Source: Triatoma infestans
Lineage: Eukaryota; Arthropoda; Insecta; Hemiptera; Reduviidae
Reading direction: 5' to 3'
DNA: 64,000 bases
NCBI GenBank assembly: GCA_011037195.1
Contig: JAAEAF010000397.1
Location: 182,509-246,508, forward strand
The translations under genes and the position numbers were made by a program. This document shows, in pieces, positions 10,471 through 22,054 of the stretch; positions within the stretch are counted from its first letter, which is position 1; each line of letters opens with the position of its first letter. The notes below the pieces were generated by a model. The model saw only the letters and a list, made by a program, of their open reading frames with translations, had not been told where the DNA came from and did not search any database.

Positions 10471-13400
10471 ATGAAAGACAAAGGAGAAGAAATGGATGTT
10501 GATTGTGAGATCATTCAAGCGGGACCATCAAAATCTCCAAGCAAGCAATTAAATAAGAATGTTCCTTGGTACGTAATTAATTTCTGGTAATATACAGAAT
10601 ATTTCTTTTTTTCTTAATTATCTTTCTACTTTTATCTTTAGGATTGAGAAATTTCGGCCTCAGACTTTTGCAGATATTGTCGGAAATGAAGATTTAGTAT
10701 CAAGATTAGAAGTATTTTCAAAAAATGGAAATACTCCTAACATAATTATTGCTGTGAGTGATATGTATAATATACAAAATATATTTATCGCGTGTGTGTA
10801 CATGTACATTTTTGCTGAGGGAGTTATAATTTTCTTTTAGGGACCGCCCGGTGTTGGTAAAACAACTACAATATTATGTCTAGCACGTGTGCTACTTGGG
10901 CCTGCTATGAAAGAAGCAGTTTTGGAACTAAACGCATCGAATGACAGAGGCATAGAAACTGTAAGAAATAAAATTAAAATGTTTGCTCAACAGAAAGTGA
11001 CTTTGCCACCTGGAAGACATAAAATTGTAATATTAGATGAAGCAGACAGGTCATTTTACTATTGATTTATTTATTTTAAAAAGTGTTCTTTTTTTAATGT
11101 ATATTTGTCATATTGATTTTTTTTTTTTGCTAGCTTTTTTAAAGATGTCATTTAATAACAGTTACATGTATCTATTCAGGTAACAATCCAAAATGGTAAA
11201 GATTTAGCTGATTGGTGTTTATTCAAATGATACTGTTCTACACAAAAAAAGTTCCGTGTATATTTAAAAAAAAAAATCCTAATGAATATGGGGTAGTGTT
11301 AGTTTTTTCTCATTTTGTGCCAGGGGTGCAATTTGAACTTAACTTTGAGGGTACTACGACTTCAGCAAATCATTTAAACGCAAGATGACGCTCTTGAATG
11401 CTCTTTACTAAGTTCTATAGTTTTTCAGAATTAAAAAAGTTATCGCTAACATATCAATGATTAAATAAACACGATATTATTTACTAAATAAGAGACCCAA
11501 AAACAACAGAACAAAGTTCAATTTAGATTTATGTTTTTCGTATTGCAAAACTTTCTGAATTACTGTCGTGTAAATATCTTTTGAAATAAATCATCTGATA
11601 GGAGGAATTAGAATAAAAAGTTACAATTTGGACTGTTTCGCATTTGATTATCACATTGCTGTTAAGGTGAAAACCTACAGGCTTCGCAGCAAATGATGAC
11701 AGAGAAATGAATGCCTATGTCCAGTCCTGGAATTTCACTAAAATAAAAGCTATGTTTTCAGAGGGAGCCGTGGTAGACTCATAGCAAAGAGATATTCATT
11801 TGAGAAATGAAAAATTAGAGATATTGAACTTTGTTATTTTTTTCATTGAATTTTTCCACTGGTCAGGAAAATCTCGCCAAGCCTTTCTTTGTGAATAGCC
11901 GACTGGTTTGTGATCATTTTAAACAGTCTTTGCCCCCTTTAACGCCAAAATCGATGTTTCAACTCCAAATTCCGTTCTGTATTGTTCTGAGGTTGCTAAA
12001 TGTGAAGTTCTCACGTAGTTGATGCAATCGAAAAAGACGAAGGATCTTTATTAAGAAGCTCCGTAAGATCATAATATCTCTGTTTATTGGATAGATATTA
12101 AAAAAGGCTCAGTTCTTATTTTATGTAAATGCATTCATCCATATATAAAGCAAGTTTTAAAAATTATTAATGGTGATTCCTCATGAGAGCCGTATTTGAT
12201 TGCCCTTGAAGTAATTAATTGAAATTAAAAGGCAAACATTTGAACTTAAAACCTAAACTCAAGGGAAAATCGATTTGTGTTTCATATGTAATTTGAAAGA
12301 AATTGAGGAAGTATCATAATTACCTTGGTCAGAGTCGTATATTCGAAATTAGAAATATTTCAGTTATATTTGAAAAAAGTACATTAATTTGGAATCCCTA
12401 ATGGTAGAGACCACGCTCGCATCCTTAATGATTCTGATTGTCCAACTATGAACATAACGATGCCTTGCATCTTAACACTTAAACCCAAAATTTTTTGTCG
12501 AAAATTTTGGTTAATATAATAATAATAATAATATATTTATTGTTAAATTAATAACTTGTACAATGAGCCTGGTTCTTACAACGAGAAAATAAAACAATAA
12601 CTTATATTGTTATTATATATATATCTAAAATAAGATAAACAGGTATTGCCATTTATAATAATAAAAAATAGTAAAAATGAATTTAATACAATTATCAATG
12701 TAAATTAAAGGATTACTAATCTTAGTGAATTATCACGCATGTAACCAAAAGAAAGGGACATATTAGAAATATCTATTATCTGAAATATATCTGAATACTA
12801 ACTAAAATTACAATAACATGATTATAATATAATATTCTCCACATTAAAAATAATTATAATATACCAAAATACTTAAACAAAAATACCAAACACTGTGGCT
12901 GAACATCTTAACTCAATTAATCTTATTTGTATTAAATGAATTATAAATTAATTATATACACACACATCCATATTTCAATATTTGAATATTTTATTGGGGG
13001 TACAAGTTTGGAAATATTTAAAAGATGTGTGTACAAAGAATTTAATTTGTCAATTGTTTTTAATGTTAAAATATATTCAATACGTTGATCATTGTAAGCA
13101 TTCCGCAGAGTTTTACTAAAAACAGTTTTAAAGTTTGCCAAATTGGCAGAGCATTCCAATAAATGTTCTAATGGTATTATTATTATAACTTGACAAATTG
13201 GGCCATTTTCATTTAAGATATAAACTAGAGATAAACCTTTGAAAAATAATTTTACAGAATTACTATTGGCGAGCCTCAATTGGCTTACTGCTCTTAATTT
13301 ATCTATGTTAACAAAAAATTTTAAATACGTTTGAGGTTCATAATAATTATAATTTATTATATTTCTGTAAATGTGACTAAATTTTGAATTAAGTACCCGA

Positions 13401-16400
13401 TCTATATCTTCCCTAAGTAGTTTATTTTCCAGTTTTTCTATAATATTTTGTTTGTTGTTTAAAGCAAATTGTTTATCCACCGTTCGGAAAAATTTGATGT
13501 CACCCAATCGTTCCCCCCAAGTTCTAACGATTGTTACCCAATTGTATTCACTGTTATGTCGGTTATTATCATCTAAGGAGGATAATGATTGAAAACATTT
13601 TTTAGGCAGTCTTTCATCTGGAAGAGTTATAAGTTTAATCCAGAAATTAACTATTCTTTTAAAAATAAATGCTATTAACTGCGGTCTACCAGATTCTAGC
13701 CTTATCATGTAGCCAATAAAATAGGTTTTTTAAAAACTTTGTCTGGGCTGTTTTAATTAACTAAATATCTTCATGACCATACCTCACAGCAATAAAGTAA
13801 CATAGAAGCTACCATGGAATCAAACAGAGTCATTTTGGTTTGCCATGCGTCACTTTTACTTTTCATTAAGATTTCCCTAACACTGTTACCAGCCACTGAA
13901 GACTTTTGTAAAAAGTATTCAGAAGCAAGTTTGAATTTCCCACTTGAAGAAAAAGGGACGCCCAAATAAGTGTCGTTCTTCGCGTATTCTAGTTGTAATC
14001 GTTTCGAAAAAGTGGTTTTATTTTTTCGTTTTGGGGATTTATGGAACACCATGACTTTTGTTTTGATGAGGTAACTTTTATTCCGGTGGCAACATTCTCT
14101 TCAAAATTGACATTAAATCTGCTAAGAATAAAATAAAAAGGACCGGACTAAGGATTTCTCCTAGCAGAAGGCCGGTAGAAATCTCTATTTCTTCCGATAA
14201 CTCCTGATTTATTTGATTTGTAAAACTGCGTTTTCATAAAAGGTTTTAATTATTCTAATTATTTTCCCACTTATACCCATTTTAAATAATTTGTCCCATA
14301 ATAGATTGTGATTGATAGAATCGAATGCTTTCTTAAAATCAACAAATATTGCATATATATATATATGCTCCTTTGTTTTTAAGTTTTATTCCGATTAGAG
14401 ACATCAACGTAAAAACATGGTCGAGGCAACCTCTACCATCTCGGAAACCTGCGTGCTTCTCTGGCAAAATTTTGGTTAATAATAAATAATAAAAATTAGA
14501 TGGTAGGCGACAAGAAGCGGGGAAGGCCGGAAAGCTAAATCAACTACAACCTAAAGATTTTTGTGGATTTACTGCTGATCATTTCTATTTTTTTTTTTCT
14601 TTTGATTTGTATTAAATTTAAATATTATAAGTCTCTTCTCCATTTCATTAATTTAAAACAATTTGTATAATGAATTTGTTTTACTTTTTGTTAAATAAAA
14701 TTTCCTATGTATCTTTTTATTTAAAAAAGCTGTATTCAAATGAATAAGGCTTTACTAAATTTTCTTTTTGATCTAGAATAAAATATTTATAAATATTTTA
14801 TGATTCACAGTATGACAGATGGAGCACAGCAGGCATTGAGAAGGACAATGGAGATTTACAGCAATACAACACGATTTGCATTAGCATGTAATAATAGTGA
14901 AAAAATTATTGAACCTATCCAATCTAGATGTGCTATGTTGCGTTACGAAAAATTAAAAGATCATCAGATATTAGCAAAAATCATGGAAATATGCGATAAG
15001 GAAAAAGTATGAGTTCACATTATTTCTTTTTTAATTAATACTTAGCATGATTATTAGGTAGAGTTAAATTACTAAAGTTGCATTTTTACTTCCTCTTACT
15101 GCTGTGAGGGGAAGTAATGCGATTATTCCTATTTTAGAAACTGAATTTTCATGGGGAATATCGTTTTGAGATTCTCTAAAATCTGGAAATTGTCTCTCTT
15201 TGTGTAAGGGAGGCGTGGGTATTTGTGAACAAACAACCAGAAAAATGAAAAATTGCAGTAAACTCAAACGTCATATTCCGCTAAGGCACTACTACTTTTT
15301 TGGTGCCAGGGGCAGGGCACGTGGGCGTTGAAGGAAATGAGTCGGCCGTCGCTCTGGCAAAGAGAGGCGCTGCGTCCCCATTCTAAACTCTTATGTGTAG
15401 TCAGTAACCAGTTTTTCTTCGGGGATCTTAAGAAAGAGGAAACTGGACTTGGAGAGGGAAAGCATGTGCAGATTCTCGGGGGGGCGGAGGAAACTCTGAT
15501 GGCGACTGCGAGGCTGTCACTCAGAGAAGATTTAGGAGCCTGGGTGGTTACCAAGAAGATAAGAATATCCTCTCTATAGGCCTATAGAAAATTGAGATTC
15601 CTACGGAGCCTTAATCTGGTGGGGGTGCTGTAGGCGAGATGTTCTGGAACTTGAAGGTCGCAGTGTGGTGGGCTCCTTGTACAAAAAAAAAACTAAGGAA
15701 ACTACAACCACATCTAAACTGGTGATTCCAAATTTGTAGAAAATCGGTTAACCTGACGTGTTTTCTTATAAATAGGTTTCTGAGATTTTACTGGAATGTG
15801 GCTCTAAATTAACACTTTCCCCGGATTTTAGGGGATTTCTGGGGAATCTGTTATGTTCGATTTTCTGTTATCGAACATTTTCGATTTTGCTGTTATTTTA
15901 CTTGGTTTGGTGAATGCGCTGTCTTCTGGAATGCAATATAATGATATACTTGTATTGTCTGCCGTGTGTACAGAAAACTCTACTACCACTATATTTGTCA
16001 AAGCAACTTTGTGTGCCAATTCCACACAAATATTTTTTTTTATTACGTTAATAGCGAAAACAATTTAAAAAAATATCAATTTCATAATTATATTAACTGC
16101 AGTAAGATTATATTAATCAGTTGTTTCACACTAGATTTTTCAAATTGATTTCTATCCGCACAAAGCCAAAGGCAAAAACCCTTATGTGTGCAATCAGTCT
16201 TGATACCAACATTGTCATTTCTAAAAGCTAAGTATCATTAGCGGCAAGTAAAATGATGGTTCTCAAGTTACTGTTATGTAGAACTTCCAAAATTTATGCT
16301 TAGGATTCAGTGAATTTCAAAATTTGTCTCATTTCATATATTCACTTTTAGGTTTCTTATACAGATGATGGTTTGGAGGCTATAGTTTTTACTGCCCAAG

Positions 16401-18151
16401 GAGATATGAGGCAAGCATTGAATAATCTTCAGTCTACTGTAAATGGTTAGATTTTTCTTTTATCTATTATCAATAATTTCATAGCCAATTAATTGGCCGA
16501 ATATTATTAGCTGCCTTAATTTCTAGGTTTTAATCACGTTAATAGCGAAAATGTTTTTAAAGTATGCGATGAACCACATCCGTTGCTTGTTAAAGAAATG
16601 TTAATGCATTGTGTTGCTGTTGACATACATAAATCTTATCAGGTAAGTAATAATTCATTTTCTTTAAGTTCTATTTTAAAATATTTATTATTTTCTTATC
16701 ATTCATATAATCTTTTATGTTAGTAGAATAATAGATAGAACGCTGACATATATGTACTTTAAAAAAGAAATAACAAATTCCAGTTAGAATGGTACAGCTT
16801 TCAGTTAGTTGGTCAGTTGTAATATGAGGAGATAGCCACTAATTCAAGGATGAGTGTGGCGTCCTTGCACATTTCCTAGCCTAACAAAACCCCAAGCAAA
16901 CTAACGCAATACCTCACATTTAGACGACCACATTCTAAATACAAAAAATACTAATAATAAAGAGAGCCACACTCTCTTTTAGATCGCTGAAGATTTGGCT
17001 CTATATCCTTCTCACTTTATTTATCTAATATCGAACGGGTATCAAAAAAATGTTAAGGTAATGTGTTGTTATTGCATTAATCCAATTCGTTTTGAATTAG
17101 ATTACATTTTTTTTGGCATATTATACTTTCAGAGTTTGAAAACATATTTTTGTTTAAAAAAAAAAAATAGATCCAAAATTCATATTTTCGGAGCATTTAA
17201 AAAAAAATTGTTTCCTTATTTTTTGTAATCTTGATCCGAAATTTTTTGTGGAATGACAAAAAAAAAGTTATCAAGATAAGATTTCATTGTAAATGTATAT
17301 CCTGTAAATTCAGATTTAAGTGAGGAAAAATATTTGTTAAATATTCCGATGTGCGTTTAAGTGCTTTTTACACGGTCGTCATAATATGCTTTTCTTGTAT
17401 CAACCGGTATTGGGTGCTGGCCCTTCTTGAAGATTAAAACAGTGCAGACATGATGAAAGGCAACAGCTATAGATTGTTTTACAAAATTACTTAAAAGATG
17501 GGCAAATATGCGAATAAATGGCCATTAACAGAAAAATAGAGCCTAACACTGAATAGCCAACTACTTCTGTAAATTGTTAAAATTAAAAGCCACTTTTTAT
17601 TGGGGTCGTAAATACTTGTTATAATGGGATAACGAAGATTGCCAAGTGTAAGCCATTTAGTTTTTGTTGGCAGTTTGTTTGATAAAAAGCCTTCTGTTTT
17701 CATTTGGATCTTTAGTTGCGTGAACTCCTGTAGAAAAATGTTGTTCAAGACTCTCTTTACTTGTGAGATGGCCTAAATGAACCTAAATTAGATGTTATAT
17801 TTAAAACCTGAACCTTGAGAAATTCGAATGACTGTCTGTATTGCAGATACTTGCTCATCTATGGAAACTTGGTTATGCTGCTGAAGATATTATTGGAAAC
17901 ATTTTCAAAGTTTGTAAAAATCTCAATATAGAAGAAAACATTAAATTAGAATTTCTGAAGGTAAATGACAACAGTAGTTACTATTTATTACTAAATAATT
18001 ATGATTATATTGATTTTTTTGACAATTACATATTTTTCTTTATTTTAAGGAAATTGGACTTACCCACTTAAAAATTGTGAAAGGCATTAATTCTTTGTTA
18101 ACACTGAGTGGACTTCTGGCAAAACTATGTACAGTTGCCAATAGTAAATGA
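10471..18151 (+). CDS. RFC2: Replication factor C subunit 2 (40-kDa clamp-loader ATPase)
   Basis: Small subunit of the RFC complex, an AAA+ machine that loads PCNA onto primer-template DNA in the nucleus. Eight exons: 10471-10568, 10642-10753, 10841-11049, 14811-15006, 16352-16445, 16527-16642, 17847-17960, 18050-18151. All junctions are GT-AG and the phases close to 346 residues, normal for the family. Walker A GPPGVGKT is at residues 71-78, Walker B DEAD at 136-139 and the arginine-finger SRC motif at 178-180. The lid and collar blocks [13 protein letters not shown] and HPLLVKEM are intact. The Drosophila orthologue is called RfC4. Intron 3 (3.8 kb) carries an antisense LINE and intron 4 a LINE RNase H fragment. 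A poly(A) signal follows at 18570. Confidence 0.97.
11050..12500. other. RFC2 intron 3, left part, no element recognised
   Basis: Intronic sequence between exon 3 and the LINE insertion. It has only short ORFs (for example 11831-12022) with no homology I recognise. Confidence 0.45.
12501..14481 (-). mobile_element. 5'-truncated LINE in RFC2 intron 3, with target-site duplications
   Basis: Minus-strand non-LTR retrotransposon of about 1.95 kb between two identical 16-bp direct repeats, AAAATTTTGGTTAATA, at 12501-12516 and 14466-14481. Reading from 14460 down, the RT blocks are [22 protein letters not shown] and, near 13970, [13 protein letters not shown]. An ORF at 13708-12941 (255 aa) ends with a [14 protein letters not shown] block of the Cys/His type found at LINE C-termini. 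A stop near 13771 and a frame change break the pol ORF. The 3' end is an ATT repeat directly against the left duplication. YADD was not seen intact, and the copy is inactive. Confidence 0.88.
15080..15265 (-). repeat. Family A repeat, 3' end, in RFC2 intron 4
   Basis: On the minus strand it ends in a hairpin-like CTCAC...GTAAGAGG followed by AAGTAAAAA, the family A terminus. The flank resembles the 'actcagggacctcaaaac' block of the copy at 31400. Confidence 0.5.
15290..15620 (+). mobile_element. LINE RNase H fragment in RFC2 intron 4
   Basis: A reading frame near 15300-15370 gives [21 protein letters not shown], the GHxGxxGNExAdxLAK signature of LINE RNase H domains (R1/Jockey/I type). It is more GC-rich than its surroundings, which suggests a younger or foreign insertion. 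Frames shift downstream, so no intact ORF remains. Confidence 0.65.
16643..17846. other. RFC2 intron 6, no element recognised
   Basis: 1.2-kb intron. A minus-strand ORF at 17748-17491 (85 aa) has no motif I recognise. Runs of A/T at 17100-17260 are low complexity. Confidence 0.4.
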
Positions 18152-20288
18152 GATATTTTTGTGGCCCGCATTTGGATATCTTTTATACTGTTTTTGGACA
18201 GTTTAGGACTGTTCAGATCCTGCAAAGTTCTTGGCCCTTTTTTTTTTATAGATTTTTATTTTATGTCAAAAGTTTATGCTTACATAATTGGAGAAGTTCT
18301 TAATGTCGAAAAGATATGCTTTTTACTATTAAATCGCCTTAAATTAAAAATCACTATGTAGAAAACTATGATTCAAAGGGTACGAAAATGCAGAACATTA
18401 ATCGCAGACAAGAAATTAGAAAATTAAGAAGAAAGTAACAAGAATAAGTCACAATGTAGTACAGATCACAGTGATGTAATGATTACAAGGTTTGCAATGA
18501 TTGCTAACACACTAATATGCCTATAAAATAACTTCGAGTAATTCTCGTGTGAAATTGTACAATTTATTGAATAAATTAGCGTATCCAAGATTGTATTCTA
18601 TTTCTTGAACTGTTATTTATTTGAGTTACTATTTCAAAACCAAAAACCTAAAAAAAAAAAAAATGAAATACATAATAGACTTTCTCTTAAGTAACCCCTT
18701 AGTTCCATTGGACAAATTTTCTTAAAAATCAGAGTTTGTATAACGTTTAGTTACTCCTATCAGCAGATACTCAGAAAAAGATACTTCCATTTCCGCCCTT
18801 TGAACAAATTAAATGTTCCGGTAGTTGGCCTTCAAATTCGCTTTTGATTAAACAAATAAGTAGGCTTTAGAAAGCTAAAAATTGTTTTATTTAAACGAAA
18901 ATTGTCAAGTTATTTTGAAGTAGTAGAGTCAGAGACCACTGATCTCCAGAAATCAATGCCCCCAAGAAAAATGTTTTAAATAACATAAGGGAGCCTATTT
19001 ATGTAGTAGATATTTACACCAAGTTTAAAGAAAATCGCAAAAGCAAAATACCTTTCATCCAGTGTCATTTGGGCTGATAGATTTTGTAGAATTTTCGTGT
19101 CAATACCCATGGTGCTATCTAAACAGAATATCTAATATAACTTTCTCCATTTTACGTTTAGATATTTTGTCACCCACACAAAACCATAGTATGTATATAA
19201 ATTTATATATACAAATCACTGTATTTACATATAGCATGACTAAAACTATTTTATCTCGTACTCTGGGGATGATCTCAAAGCATGTCAATTTGAAGAACAT
19301 ATCGCTTGCAATAAGGGGAAGTATTTTGATTCAAGGCATTTTTTGTTTTGTTTTTTTACTTAATTGTAATATACTTCCAATATAAAATGTATTCTACCTG
19401 TAATGTTGTTGTCTGTAAAAATAATGAAATGGTATGTATAACGTGTGCCGCTATCCCATCCAGTGTTGGCTCTGTTGGAGTGATTTGTTTGTGATGTGAA
19501 ATGTTATTTGTGCAGTTCATAATGTCGTTCAGTGAGGTCTGCCAGTCAGTATCAAGTTAGTCTATGATGGATGTAAAGATTCTTGTGGCCATCTCCGTTT
19601 AGGTCTTCTTTCTAGAACTAGACTAGTTTGTAAATTGTTGATGAGAAGATTTGTGTGACTTTTAAGTTTTAGAAGGTACTTAGTGTACATGCTAAGTGCT
19701 GCCAGTTATACTTTTCAGTGCTGGTTTATTCTTTCGTCTGTAACATAGAAAGGAGATTAGAGGATAGTCCGCAGTGTGCGAGATAAGTGATATTAATTTT
19801 AAGGTTTCAAAGAAAATAAAGATATTATCTGGTTTAGATTTATACATACGTAGGGTCAAAGTATATATGTGGAAAGTGGCCACATCTGCATTTATAAGGT
19901 AAACTGTAATCTAAATATGATTAAGAGCCTTCGCTCTTATCAACTAACATTGGGTAGTATGACTGACAACTTACTCAGTCAAAATAAAAATTAGAGAAGT
20001 TTATTAATTTAATTCATATTATACAGGCATCTTCGAAGAACAAAATTTCAAGGATTTTTTTAAACTATGTCCCCTACCTGTATTCTAGGGTACTAGCCAA
20101 TAATAATAATAAATGTTTAAAATATATGTGTACTTTATTTTTAAACTACAAAGAAAGCAACTTACAGAATGAAATAAAAATCAGTTACTTCTTCGTCATT
20201 TATGATAATGATCGAATATCTTATAATATTCATTTCTTATACAGAGATTGTAATAAATAGGTTATCACAAATAAGCTAATCTAAAACA
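18152..20288. other. Convergent intergenic region RFC2 / MRPL24
   Basis: Holds the RFC2 3' UTR with AATAAA at 18570-18575. A divergent family A-like stretch lies at about 18780-19050 ('aagaaaaatgttttaaataa', 'ccaagtttaaagaaaatcgcaa'). A more GC-balanced patch at 19440-19640 may be LINE debris. An AATAAA for MRPL24 lies on the minus strand at 20134-20139. No gene supported. Confidence 0.4.
18570..18575 (+). promoter_or_regulatory. Poly(A) signal of RFC2
   Basis: AATAAA 419 nt after the RFC2 stop; the first perfect hexamer noticed downstream. Confidence 0.5.
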
Positions 20289-21059
20289 TCAATACCAAAA
20301 AGTCTTTGCAGGAATTCTATCCTCCTTTATCCCCATCGATTCCATTATATCCATTTCGAATGTACACAATTTAGGTGAAAATGTAATAGCTTTTAGATCT
20401 TCTTCAGTGGTATCTTTAGGAGATTCCTTATATGTAGCTCTAGTTTTATAGTCAAATGTTTCTTCAGCCTGAACAGGGACTGGAATAATTCGACCAGTCC
20501 GAGGGGAAACTCTCACTTTCTCGCCTTCTTCAGTATAGCGCCACTCAATGTTAGTACCTTGGAGATCAGAAGGATCAACTAAAATCACTTCCCGCTGTAC
20601 TAAAAGTGGCTGCTCCATCTGAACCATTGTACCAGGAAAATCTTTAGTTTTCCCCATTGTTTTTAACTTACAATTTAATCCCTCTACAATTACCCAGTTT
20701 CGTTCTTGTATAACTTGTGAAATTATTCCCTGCTTACCTTTGTCAGGGCCGACAAGTATTTCGACCCTATCTCCTTTAAAATAACTCCATTCACGAAAAG
20801 GTTCTAAAAATATCTTTTTATATCTCCTATTTGGTTCATTTGTACGTTGAAATTCATTCGTCCAAGGTCTGTGCACTCCGAAATTACGCTTTCTATGAAC
20901 AATCTTTTTCGGAAGGTATTGAGGATATCCACGTGGTGTACTCCACTCAACTTCTTCTGTGACCCTTTTTATATAAGACTCAGGTAAATTAGCATATTTT
21001 TTTGTTATATCACCAACTCCATCTTTAAACTTCTGCAGCAATGCAGCTGTAAATCTCAT
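20289..21059 (-). CDS. MRPL24: Mitochondrial large-subunit ribosomal protein uL24m
   Basis: Single-exon gene for the mitochondrial 39S ribosomal protein L24, 256 residues. The KOW RNA-binding motif (KGDRVEILVGPDKGKQG, about residues 95-111) is followed by the conserved VIVEGLNCKLKTMGKTKDFPG stretch in which uL24m contacts 23S-type rRNA. The N-terminus MRFTAALLQKF is short, basic and amphipathic, fitting a mitochondrial presequence. The frame is open three codons further upstream to a TTG, but the first ATG is at 21059 and fits the family, so I start there. The gene is intact, is convergent with RFC2, and lies downstream of METTL3 on the same strand. Confidence 0.96.
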   Translation of the reverse strand: MRFTAALLQKFKDGVGDITKKYANLPESYIKRVTEEVEWSTPRGYPQYLPKKIVHRKRNFGVHRPWTNEFQRTNEPNRRYKKIFLEPFREWSYFKGDRVEILVGPDKGKQGIISQVIQERNWVIVEGLNCKLKTMGKTKDFPGTMVQMEQPLLVQREVILVDPSDLQGTNIEWRYTEEGEKVRVSPRTGRIIPVPVQAEETFDYKTRATYKESPKDTTEEDLKAITFSPKLCTFEMDIMESMGIKEDRIPAKTFWY

Positions 21060-22054
21060 TTTCCACAACTATAAACAAAAAATGTAATATAACAATAAAT
21101 TAACCTCACTAATCTGGACTATCAGCTGCAACAAATTCAGGACTGACGAGAGAATTGTTTAAAATTCAGATATTTGAATAGAATTTTTCCATTTAGTAAA
21201 ACATTTTTGTTTTGGATTTCTTAATTGATACGAATTTAAACCAAGTTCCGTGTGACAGTAGAAATGATTTTGTTCAAAGGTTTTGCCTGTAAGGCAGTTT
21301 CATTAGCGAAAATTTTGTTCTATAAAAACCGTTGGAAAAAAAACCATAGGAAAATTTTTTTAATTTGGCGTCTTGTAGCTTAATCCCTCACTAATTTATC
21401 AGAATTCGGTTTTCAAAGCACATGATAGCAGTTTCTCTTACAAAAAACTTATTATATATATAGTATTTTATAAGAGAATGTAATGTATAACACCTTTTGT
21501 TATGTAGAATGTAATGTATAAATAAAACCTTTTTTTGCGTCTGGCTTAAAAGAAAATTTTTGAAGTGAAAGATGAAAGTCAATGTAAAATTGATTGAATA
21601 CCCGAAATATTTTTAAAAAAGAATATTTTTTTTTTCTCTTTTTCATTTAACTAATACTCATAAGTTGAATAACAATCAAATCTCTTAATTTCATCTTGAT
21701 TGCACATATAAGAAGAAAAAAAAAATTCTGTTCTCTTTTACTTATTATTAAAGAGCAAATAACTTGCATCGGGTATCAGAATTTTATAAAGATGGTTAAA
21801 TAAGAATATACTGGATTCAGATTATCATTAGAGAAATTCTGTAACCTTCTGGTTTGTTTTTTATTATTGAAGTAAAGCCGAAATAAAGCAAATTAAAATT
21901 AATTGTAGGAATTTTTTAACCAACTCATCCGCACAGTAAAACAACTAAGCTGAACTAAGCTCTTCTACTTACAATGGAGTAATAAGAAGAAATAAATTAA
22001 TTAATTTTATACAGTTTTATTGTTTTAAAATATATGTACATTTTTGTTAAAAGC
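21060..22054. other. Intergenic region MRPL24 / METTL3
   Basis: 995 bp of AT-rich sequence holding the MRPL24 promoter and the METTL3 3' UTR. A minus-strand AATAAA (plus-strand TTTATT at 22016-22021) lies 34 nt past the METTL3 stop. Nothing else recognised. Confidence 0.45.
22016..22021 (-). promoter_or_regulatory. Poly(A) signal of METTL3
   Basis: AATAAA on the minus strand, 34 nt downstream of the METTL3 stop codon. Confidence 0.55.

Noticed and set aside
21060..21068. MRPL24 start three codons upstream
   Set aside because: That codon is TTG; the ATG at 21059 is used.
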